Assembly: GCA_944381935.1 (NCBI GenBank)
Contig: CALWMN010000001.1
Coordinates: 186,001 to 250,000 of the forward strand
Reading direction: 5' to 3'
DNA length: 64,000 nucleotides
From: an uncultured Mediterraneibacter sp.
GTDB lineage: Bacteria > Bacillota > Clostridia > Lachnospirales > Lachnospiraceae
In this document: in pieces, positions 16,690-24,243 of the stretch
How the letters are laid out: the number at the start of each line of letters is the position of its first letter
Position numbering within the stretch: the first letter of the stretch is position 1
Notes under the pieces: generated by a model
The model's input: the letters and a program-made list of their open reading frames with translations, nothing else
Told to the model about the DNA's origin: nothing
Databases searched by the model: none
Translations under genes and position numbers: made by a program

Positions 16690-18424
16690 CCGTATCACCT
16701 GCCTTATTCTGAGAGATGTAGATTTCCCGGTAGATCTCATTGTGTGCGAGCAGCTCCTTATGCGTCCCGGCAGCTTGGATTCTGCCGCCGTCCATGACGA
16801 TAATCCTGTCGGCATTCTCCACTGACGCCGTCCGCTGCGCTATGATGATCTTCGTCGTTTCCGGGATATATTCCTGCATGGCGCCCCGGATCTTCGCATC
16901 CGTCCTGGTGTCAACCGCACTGGTGGAATCATCCATGATCAGGATCTTCGGCTTTTTCAGAAGCGCCCTTGCAATACACAGACGCTGCTTCTGCCCTCCG
17001 GACACATTTGTCCCGCCCTGCTCGATGTAAGTGTCGTATCTGTCCGGGAACTGCTCGATAAATTCATCCGCGCAGGCAAGCCTGCACGCCTCCCGAATCT
17101 CTTCATCCGTCGCCTCTTTGTTTCCCCATTGAAGATTCTCACGGATCGTCCCGGAGAAAAGCACATTCTTCTGAAGGACAACTGCCACCTGGCTGCGAAG
17201 GGTATCCAGGTCATAATCGCGCACATCGATCCCGCCGACTTTGACTATCCCTTCCGTAACGTCATAGAGCCTGGATATGAGCTGGATCAAGGTGGATTTT
17301 GAAGATCCCGTGCCTCCTATGATGCCGATCGTTTCGCCGGACCGGATCTGGAGATTGATATTCTCCAGCGCCATACGCTCTGCCTTCAGCGAATATTTGA
17401 AACTGACATTCTCAAACGTTACGGATCCATCCGGCACCTTATACACCGGATGTACGGGATTCCCAAGCGTCGTTTTCTCCCGGAGCACTTCCACGATCCT
17501 CTTTCCCGATTCCGCCGCCATCGTGACCGTGACGAATACCATAGAAAACATCATCAGGCTGTTGAGCATCATAAAACTGTATGTAAGGAGCGCGGAGAAC
17601 TGCCCCACATCAAGGTCAAGCCCCTGCGACATAATGATCGTATAAGAACCGAAAGAAAGCACAAATACCATGACCGCATAAATGCAGAACTGCATCATCG
17701 GTCCGTTCCATGCGAGAATCCTCTCCGCCCTGGTAAAATCCACGCGGACATCCTCCGCCGCGGTATTGAACTTTTTCTCTTCATAGTCCTCGCGGACAAA
17801 GGATTTTACCACCCGCATCGCCTTGACGTTCTCCTGGATCGAACTGTTCAGATTGTCATACTTTTTGAACACCTTGCGGAACAACGGCATTGTCTTATAG
17901 ATTACGAAAGCCAGCCCTGCGGCAAGAAGAGGCAGGACCACAACAAAAACAAATGCCATCCGTCCGCCCATGACAAATGCCATTGTAAAGGCAAAGATCA
18001 GGGTCAGCGGCGCCCTTAAAGCTGTCCTGATCAGCATCATGTACGCTGTCTGCACGTTCGTCACATCTGTGGTGATACGGGTCACAAGGGACGACGTCAG
18101 AAAACGGTCGATATTCTCGAACGAATATGTCTGCACACTGTGAAAAATATCCTGCCTTAAATTCTTTGCCAGCCCGCACGAGGCAGTCGCACAGTTGAAT
18201 CCCGCCAATATCCCGAAAAGCAGGGAAAAAAGCGCCATGACAACCAACACTGCCCCGTAACGGATGAGCCTCTCCATATCGCACCCGCCCTTCACCTCAT
18301 TGATCAGGATAGAAATGATAAACGGAATCGTGCACTCAAGCATAACTTCAAAGACTTCATAGACCGGAGTGGCGATCGATGCCCTTTTATACTCCCGAAT
18401 GCTTTTTGCAAGCTCTCTTATCAT
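16679..18424 (-). CDS. ABC exporter subunit with degenerate ATPase site (heterodimer half 1)
   Basis: This 581-residue half-exporter has six membrane helices and a C-terminal ATPase domain. Walker A reads GGTGSSKST. The signature is VSGGQKQR, and Walker B ends ILIMDDSTSAVD with Asp in place of the catalytic Glu. That substitution marks the degenerate partner of heterodimeric exporters, where only one of the two ATP sites hydrolyses. It is the first gene of a two-gene operon overlapping its partner. Efflux of drugs or peptides is the usual role. Confidence 0.9.
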   Translation of the reverse strand: MIRELAKSIREYKRASIATPVYEVFEVMLECTIPFIISILINEVKGGCDMERLIRYGAVLVVMALFSLLFGILAGFNCATASCGLAKNLRQDIFHSVQTYSFENIDRFLTSSLVTRITTDVTNVQTAYMMLIRTALRAPLTLIFAFTMAFVMGGRMAFVFVVVLPLLAAGLAFVIYKTMPLFRKVFKKYDNLNSSIQENVKAMRVVKSFVREDYEEKKFNTAAEDVRVDFTRAERILAWNGPMMQFCIYAVMVFVLSFGSYTIIMSQGLDLDVGQFSALLTYSFMMLNSLMMFSMVFVTVTMAAESGKRIVEVLREKTTLGNPVHPVYKVPDGSVTFENVSFKYSLKAERMALENINLQIRSGETIGIIGGTGSSKSTLIQLISRLYDVTEGIVKVGGIDVRDYDLDTLRSQVAVVLQKNVLFSGTIRENLQWGNKEATDEEIREACRLACADEFIEQFPDRYDTYIEQGGTNVSGGQKQRLCIARALLKKPKILIMDDSTSAVDTRTDAKIRGAMQEYIPETTKIIIAQRTASVENADRIIVMDGGRIQAAGTHKELLAHNEIYREIYISQNKAGDTDEE

Positions 18425-18503
18425 ACGACACCCTCTTTCTCATCTCTCTTATATTACCGTACATTTCTTTTTATTATAACGAGATTCAGGGAAAGATTCA
18501 AAG

Positions 18504-19832
18504 TCATTTTAGAAAAAGCTGTTTCGTATATTTTATTATCTCGCGGATGACAAAGACCGCAACAACAAATTCCGTGACCGGCATCGCAAACCAGATCGTA
18601 TCCCCGCCGAACACTGCCGGCAGCAGATAGATCAGGATGCCGCTGATAACCAGTCCTCTTGCCACCGAGACGACAAACGCGGTCTTCGGCTTCATCAGTG
18701 CCTGGAAATAGTAAGCCGAGAAAATGTTCAACGGCAGGAGCACATACGAAACGCCGTAGCAGCACAGGATAGCCGGGGCGATCGCCAGCACTTCCGCTGT
18801 GGGAGTCATGAACACACGGATAAATACATTGGGAAATGCCACCGTCACCGCCGTCCAGAAAATACTGAACACTGCAACAGTCCCCAGCGCATATTTCAGT
18901 GTCTCCCTGATCCGGTCTCCCCTGCCCCCTCCAAAGTTGGTGGAAATGATCGGCTGTGACGCCTGCCCCACACTGTAGGCGCAGCACTGTACAAAAGTAC
19001 TGATGTTGACGATGACTCCGTAGACCGACAGCGCGTTTGTCCCCAGATATATCATAATCTGGCGGTTAAAGAGAATTGTCAGGATTCCCATCGCCACATC
19101 GAGAAAGAAGGTAGAGAACCCTGTTGCTGTGATCTTCCCTAATTTTCTCGCAAGTCCCTGCGGCTTTACAAGACGGAGCGTATTTTTCTTCATGAAGAAA
19201 TGGGACAGCATGACAAGGAAGCTGAGTGTGGAACCGACCGCGGTCGCAAGACCCGCTCCGAAGGCGCCCATGTCACATGTGAACACAAAGAAATAATCGC
19301 CGAATATATTAAAAATCCCTCCGGCAAGCACCGCCCCTGTCGCCAGCGCCGGATTCTTGTCATTTCTCAAATATGCCGCCAGCATCTGGTTGAACAGGAA
19401 AAACGGGATCGCAAATTTAACCGGCATGACATATTCCCTTGCCAGGGTCAGCGTATTATCCTGTGCGCCGAATACAAGCAGCAGATTCCGGTCAAAGAAA
19501 ATAATGATAAGCCAGATAACCGCCGCAAGTATCACAGAACCGATCACGGATGCGGTAAAATATTCATTTGACTTCTCCTTGCCTTCGTCTGCCTTTCCCC
19601 GGATCATGCTGAACAGGACAGAGCCTCCGATCCCCATCAGAAGACCGAAGCTGTAAATGATGTTCCAGACAGGAGCCACCACCGCAAGGGCAGCCGAGCC
19701 TTCGGGGCCATGATACTGTCCCACCATCGCCATGTCCACAATTGAATAGATGGACGTGATCAGCGCACTTCCAAACGCCGCTGACAGATACTTGAAATAG
19801 ATCGTTTTAATTCTGCCGTTTAGAAAATCCAT
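18504..19832 (-). CDS. MATE-family multidrug/cation efflux transporter
   Basis: This 442-residue protein has twelve predicted membrane helices in two homologous halves, the MATE (NorM/DinF/MepA) layout that exports cationic compounds using a sodium or proton gradient. FSFGLLMGIGGSVLFSM near residue 50 and the later SVGQASQPIISTNFGGGR are typical. The ATG at 19832 follows AGGAGG by eight bases; an in-frame ATG seven codons earlier lies in that ribosome binding region. A structured leader and terminator (19866-20015) precede it, suggesting riboswitch control by an exported ligand. Confidence 0.92.
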   Translation of the reverse strand: MDFLNGRIKTIYFKYLSAAFGSALITSIYSIVDMAMVGQYHGPEGSAALAVVAPVWNIIYSFGLLMGIGGSVLFSMIRGKADEGKEKSNEYFTASVIGSVILAAVIWLIIIFFDRNLLLVFGAQDNTLTLAREYVMPVKFAIPFFLFNQMLAAYLRNDKNPALATGAVLAGGIFNIFGDYFFVFTCDMGAFGAGLATAVGSTLSFLVMLSHFFMKKNTLRLVKPQGLARKLGKITATGFSTFFLDVAMGILTILFNRQIMIYLGTNALSVYGVIVNISTFVQCCAYSVGQASQPIISTNFGGGRGDRIRETLKYALGTVAVFSIFWTAVTVAFPNVFIRVFMTPTAEVLAIAPAILCCYGVSYVLLPLNIFSAYYFQALMKPKTAFVVSVARGLVISGILIYLLPAVFGGDTIWFAMPVTEFVVAVFVIREIIKYTKQLFLK

Positions 19833-19865
19833 TTTCTCATCCTCCTGAATCATAAAGTAAAAGGA

Positions 19866-19904
19866 CCGGATAAGGAATAAGCGTCCCGCTTATCTCTTAT
19901 CCGG
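19866..19904 (-). terminator. Leader terminator ahead of the MATE gene
   Basis: Two 18-base arms pair (CCGGATAAG...CGCTTAT pattern, two mismatched positions) around a 3-base loop. On the minus strand they are followed by TCCTTTTACTTTA. The terminator lies between the structured leader and the MATE start. Part of its 5' arm, CCGGATAAGAG, is repeated inside the leader (near 19970), the kind of duplication that allows alternative pairing. Confidence 0.7.
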
Positions 19905-19924
19905 CCCTGTCATTTCTGTCAAAT

Positions 19925-20015
19925 GACTACACCTCCGAGGACAAGGCATCCCCGTGCCCGCCTCTTATCCGGTCAGCCGTTCTTCCGTAGCTGGCCCTCC
20001 GAGCAGTGTGTAGTC
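19925..20015 (-). ncRNA. Riboswitch-like structured leader of the MATE gene (candidate guanidine-IV/mepA type)
   Basis: The minus strand begins and ends with a perfect 8-bp pair, GACTACAC (20008-20015) and GTGTAGTC (19925-19932). Inside are a CAGC/GCTG hairpin with an A/G-rich loop and a GGGCA/TGCCT hairpin with loop CGGGGA. It lies just ahead of a terminator and a MATE exporter gene. That is the setting of the guanidine-IV (mepA) riboswitch class of Clostridia. The class assignment is inferred from context. The known TPP, FMN, SAM and ykkC consensus segments are absent. Confidence 0.5.
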
Positions 20016-20068
20016 TAGCATAAGGTTTTTCGTTTGTCAAACTTTTTTTGTGGACTATAGAATGAGAA

Positions 20069-20096
20069 TTGCATTTTTGCAGTGTTTTTGTATAAT
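20069..20096 (+). promoter_or_regulatory. Promoter of the restriction-modification genes
   Basis: TTGCAT (20069-20074) and a perfect TATAAT (20091-20096) are spaced 16 bases apart, about 95 bases before the endonuclease start codon. Confidence 0.55.
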
Positions 20097-20193
20097 GGAA
20101 CTATACAGGCGAAGTGCGTATCCCAGCTTTACCCGACTGATAAAAATTTGCTTTATTTTATTTATATTATATTTATAAAGGAGCTCTATCCCT

Positions 20194-20664
20194 ATGAAAC
20201 CCATATTATTGATCGAACAATTCATTAAAGAAGCCGAGGTGTTTTGTAATTTCATGTCCGAAGAATCTCATCCCGAATTACTGGGAGTTACAGATGGAAA
20301 GGCTGTCGGTACATATGTAGAACACAGATTCCAAGACTATCTTTCTGATCGTTATACTGTCACAATTGGAAGCAGCGCCAAAGGCATCGATTTTCCTGGA
20401 GAAGGCATCCAAACAGATATAAAAGTTACATCCTTAACACAACCACAATCAAGTTGTCCATTTAAAAATGCCCGCCAAAAAATATATGGTCTGGGATATA
20501 ACCTGTTAGTGTTCGTATATGATAAGCATGACGCAGACGGGAAATGATCGACGACGATGCAGGGATATTTAACGATCAGCAATGCACTTCAATGGAGACT
20601 GCAGTATTCGAGGGTAATTACTCTGAAAAACGAAGTAACTGGAGTGGTCAATTATGAATGGTAA
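20194..20664 (+). pseudogene. Type II restriction endonuclease, interrupted and probably shortened
   Basis: The first 117 codons contain a PD-(D/E)xK-like core: GSSAKGIDFPG, then TDIKVT supplying Asp and Asp-x-Lys. A TGA at 20545-20547 interrupts the frame. Beyond it the same frame continues as GYLTISNALQWRLQYSRVI to a TAA at 20662-20664 that overlaps the methyltransferase start by 11 bases. That tail looks like the native C-terminus of a restriction enzyme, so the gene has a nonsense codon. At 156 codons it has probably also lost a central segment, since relatives I recall are longer. AAAGGAG precedes the ATG. The enzyme is likely inactive. Confidence 0.6.
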
Positions 20665-22172
20665 AAGGGAATATGGCGACTATCAAACACCAGAATATTT
20701 TTCTTTGGATGTATGCCAGTATCTTAAACGCGAAAGACAATTAACACCATCTGTTATTATTGAGCCAACCTGCGGTGTCGGAAGTTTTATAAAAAGCAGC
20801 CTTATATTTGATGCATCAGAAATTATAGGTATCGAAATTAATCCAGAATATTGTAAAACATGTAAAGAAAATATTGCTGATTCGCGAGTGCGTATTTTAA
20901 ATACAGACTTTTTTTCTTTTAACTTGAAAAGCCTGATAAAAGGAAAAGATCAATTATTGATTGTCGGAAATCCTCCCTGGGTTAACAATAGCACATTATC
21001 CGGTTTCGGCTCTGATAATATTCCTGAAAAAAAGAATTTTAAAAATTTGAAAGGCATAGATGCGATTACTGGAGCAAGCAACTTCGATATATGTGAATAT
21101 ATCATTTTGCAGCTTATTGATGCGTTGCACGGAACAAACTCCACTATTGCAATGCTATGTAAGACATCTGTAGCAAGAAATGTTTTTATAGAAATGAAAC
21201 GGACAGATACGAATCTTACCTCGTGTGACATTCTGGAGTTTAATACAAAAAAAGTATTTGGTGTCAGTGCAAGTGCATGCTTATTGGTGATAACCCTAAG
21301 CGCGGAAAAGACCTCTGCTGATATATGTAACGTATACTCTTTTGACAGGCCTTCAGAAGTGGTAAGTTCATTTGGCTATGTCAATGGAACGTTTTACAGC
21401 GACCTGTCAAAAAACAGCCCTGATTTTTCAGGAAATTGTTGTTTTGAGTGGAGACAGGGTGTAAAGCACGATTGCTCGAAAGTGATGGAATTGTCTGTAG
21501 AGGGGACTCATTTTGTAAAAGGGTTGAGAGAATCTGTGGACATTGAGAAAAACTATGTCTTTCCGCTCGTAAAAAGCAGTATGTTCAAATCTCCGATTAT
21601 AAGCAGTTTTAGCAAATATGTGCTTGTCACACAAAAAAAAAGTACGGGAAAACACATCCCACATAGCGATGGATTCTCCCAAAACATGGAATTATTTAAT
21701 CTCACACAAAGAGCTATTCTCAAGGAGGAAGAGTTCTATTTACAAAAACGCACCAGATTTTTCTATGTTTGGAATAGGAGATTATTCTTATGCAAAATAT
21801 AAGGTCGGAGTCAGTGGTTTTTACAAAAACCCCCTCTTCTCCGTCCTTGTCTGCCCTGATCTCACGCCTGTTATGACAGATGACACGAGCTATTTTATCT
21901 GCCTTCCAACATTTGATACAGCCTATATTGCCATGTTGATTTTAAATTCTGCCCGGGTCCAGAATTTTCTTTCTACAGTAGCATTTCTTGACTCTAAACG
22001 GCCATATACAAAAAAGGTGCTCGAACGAATAGATTTTCATAAGATTCTTCAGTCCATTCATCCGGATGAGCTCATTAATACTGAAAGAGAATTAGGATTG
22101 GAAAGATATTTTGATGAGCGTATGCTAAACGATTTTCTGCTTCTGCCGGAGTTAAAACAGAAGCCGCAATAA
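20654..22172 (+). pseudogene. N6-adenine DNA methyltransferase, frameshifted at an A9 tract
   Basis: The protein has SAM-binding motif I (IIEPTCGVGSF) and catalytic motif IV NPPW, the order of gamma-class adenine methyltransferases, followed by a target-recognition region. The first frame runs to a stop at 21802 but becomes nonsense after nine consecutive A at 21633-21641. Removing one A joins it to a second frame ending at 22172 and gives a coherent chain of about 505 residues. The conserved downstream part (SMFGIGDYSYAKYKVGVSGF) is only in that second frame. It may be a dead gene, a phase-variable one, or a base-calling error. Confidence 0.75.
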
Positions 22173-22237
22173 TCCCTCAAGATTATCACGGCTTAAATAA
22201 ATTCCGTATCAGATCCAGCCAATCAAAAAATGTTTTT

Positions 22238-23239
22238 TCAGCTCTCCACAGAATTGGTAATGTCATCGATCCTCTTCAGTTCATCCTCTGTGAACTCCAG
22301 GTTCTCGATCGCCCTCACATTATCTGTTACCTGCTGTGGCCTTGACGCCCCCACCAGGACGCTGGTCACAATCCCGTCATGGAGAACCCAGCTTAATGCC
22401 ATCTCTGCGAGGGACTGCCCCCTTCCGGCGGCAATGCCGTTCAAGCTCCGGATCTGCCGGAGCCGTTCTTCTGTCAGGGTTTCCTCCTTTAAGAACCGTC
22501 CGTCTGTCCTGATTCTGCTGTCCTGCGGGATCCCGTTCAGATACCGGTTTGTCAGGAGGCCCTGTGCCAGAGGGCTGAAAGCAATGATTCCCTTTTTCAG
22601 CTCTGCCGCCGCAGTTTTGAGCCCGTTTTCCTCAATTGTCCGGTCAAAAATGGAATACCGGTTCTGGTTGATGATGAACGGGCAGTTCAATTTATCCAGA
22701 ATCTCTTCTGCCTTTTTCAGTGTCGCCCCGTCATAGTTGGACAGCCCCACATAAAGCGCTTTTCCTGACCGGACTGCCTGGGCAAGCGCTCCTATGGTCT
22801 CCTCTAAAGGGGTCTCAGGGTCCATCCTGTGATGGTAAAAGATATCTACATATTCCAGTCCCAGCCGCTGTAAGCTCTGGTCAAGGCTGGCAAGCAGGTA
22901 TTTCCTGCTGCCCCAGTTGCCATAGGGGCCTTCCCACATGTCATAGCCTGCTTTTGTGCTGATGATCAGCTCATCCCGGTATCGTCCCAGTTCTTCCTTT
23001 AGGATCCTTCCAAAGTTCTTCTCTGCACTTCCGGGCTTTGGCCCGTAGTTGTTCGCAAGGTCAAAATGCGTAATCCCGCTGTCAAACGCCGCAAAACAGA
23101 TCTTACGCATATTCTCGAAATTCCCCGTATCCCCAAAATTATGCCAGAGTCCCAGAGACACCGCCGGCAGTTTCAACCCGCTTGCGCCGCAGCGGGTGTA
23201 AAGCATTTTTTCATATCTTTTGTCTGATGCTGTGTACAT
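22238..23239 (-). CDS. Aldo/keto reductase, YghZ (glyceraldehyde 3-phosphate reductase) type
   Basis: This 333-residue NADPH-dependent oxidoreductase has a TIM-barrel fold. The catalytic set is visible: the Asp/Tyr pair in HFDLANNYGP near residue 60, Lys in IISTKAGYDMWEGPYGNWGS and His in DIFYHHRMD. The MWEGPYGNWGSRKYLLASLDQSLQRL stretch is characteristic of the YghZ/GpR and Kv-beta-like subgroup, which reduces methylglyoxal and L-glyceraldehyde 3-phosphate. AGGAG precedes the ATG. It is a single gene on the minus strand. Confidence 0.92.
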   Translation of the reverse strand: MYTASDKRYEKMLYTRCGASGLKLPAVSLGLWHNFGDTGNFENMRKICFAAFDSGITHFDLANNYGPKPGSAEKNFGRILKEELGRYRDELIISTKAGYDMWEGPYGNWGSRKYLLASLDQSLQRLGLEYVDIFYHHRMDPETPLEETIGALAQAVRSGKALYVGLSNYDGATLKKAEEILDKLNCPFIINQNRYSIFDRTIEENGLKTAAAELKKGIIAFSPLAQGLLTNRYLNGIPQDSRIRTDGRFLKEETLTEERLRQIRSLNGIAAGRGQSLAEMALSWVLHDGIVTSVLVGASRPQQVTDNVRAIENLEFTEDELKRIDDITNSVES

Positions 23240-23313
23240 AAACTTTTACTCCTGTAATCCAAGATTTCTGATTTTGTCTATTATACCATCTGCTCTGCCT
23301 GCTGTCACACATT

Positions 23314-23982
23314 TTATCTTCTTATTTCTCTCCCAAGCAATAATTCCTCCAGTTCCACATGGGGATGTCTTTCATCCGCCTGATAGATATCGATGCAGTT
23401 GAGCAGCGCTCCGCCCTGTGCATACGCCGGAAACAAAAATCCGCACTCCGGCTCACCCGGTTCATATTCGCCGCTGACCGGGCAGACCGCGCAGACCAGG
23501 TACTCAAACATCTGCTCCGATTCCCCCAGCCTCACATGATCCGCCCCCTTCGCCGGGATATCGTACCGGTCATGGAAAAAGAAGATTCCGTATGCCTGCT
23601 CCGCGTGATACCGCTTTGCGGTCATCTCATAAAAGATATCCAACAGGGCATCGTTTTCCAGACCCGAAGACCTTGCCCCCATCAGGAGCTGATACACGCT
23701 CTCCTTTCCCCGGGAAGGCTCCGGGATCACATACCGTCTCAGATTCCGGTTTGTCTCTGCAAAGGGTATCGCCTTTGCAATCTCGAGATTCTTTGCTCTG
23801 TCTGAACCTGACAGAGTCAGAAACCTCGTGTTAAACGTTCCGTCCACAAACCCGTCAGGGTCAAGATATGCTCCCGCAATCCGGGTGACAGACGTCCGTT
23901 TGACCGTCATTCTCCGGGTCAGGGCAAGCATATCCTCCCGGTCAATCACTGCTGTTTGAAGGGAAATAAAATCTCCTGCCAT
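23314..23982 (-). CDS. DUF4317-family protein, short form
   Basis: This encodes 222 residues. The start (IDREDMLALTRRMTVKRTSVTRIAGAYLD) and the later ...MFEYLVCAVCPVSGEYEPGEPECGFLFPAY match the N-terminal domain of DUF4317, a family common in Lachnospiraceae whose role is unknown. Full-length members I recall are roughly 400 residues, so this copy lacks the C-terminal half. AGGAGG lies nine bases before the ATG. There are no obvious functional partners nearby. Confidence 0.65.
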   Translation of the reverse strand: MAGDFISLQTAVIDREDMLALTRRMTVKRTSVTRIAGAYLDPDGFVDGTFNTRFLTLSGSDRAKNLEIAKAIPFAETNRNLRRYVIPEPSRGKESVYQLLMGARSSGLENDALLDIFYEMTAKRYHAEQAYGIFFFHDRYDIPAKGADHVRLGESEQMFEYLVCAVCPVSGEYEPGEPECGFLFPAYAQGGALLNCIDIYQADERHPHVELEELLLGREIRR

Positions 23983-24115
23983 ATTCCGACTCCTCCTGCA
24001 ACGCTCTTTCCTTTTTTCCTGCTACTATGAAAGCAAATCTCACAAAATGTGTCAAGTGTCTTTCCCTTCCTGTACAGTCTTCCAGAACAAACAGCAAACC
24101 CTTTCTGTTTTTCTG

Positions 24116-24145
24116 TTGCGTTCTGGAAGACTCCCGAATTATAAT
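24116..24145 (+). promoter_or_regulatory. Promoter of the beta-helix/AAA fusion gene
   Basis: TTGCGT (24116-24121) and a perfect TATAAT (24140-24145) are 18 bases apart, giving a leader of about 90 bases. Confidence 0.45.
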
Positions 24146-24243
24146 ATAAGCATATGAACTTACGGATCTTAAAACTTTTTCATATTTTCCGCTGTCTGTA
24201 TTAACAGGGACTGTCAAAATAAGAGATAGGAGGATGAGATAAA

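Noticed and set aside
14797-16815. A 672-residue version of the second ABC exporter subunit
   Set aside because: The extra 42 residues overlap the partner gene and do not resemble an exporter N-terminus; the start at 16689 gives normal length and a coupled overlap.
20008-20040. A promoter with -10 TAGACT right at the MATE leader
   Set aside because: The spacing from TTGACA is 17 bases, but the -10 would overlap the 5' arm of the closing stem, which would then not be transcribed; I kept the RNA structure and left the promoter open.
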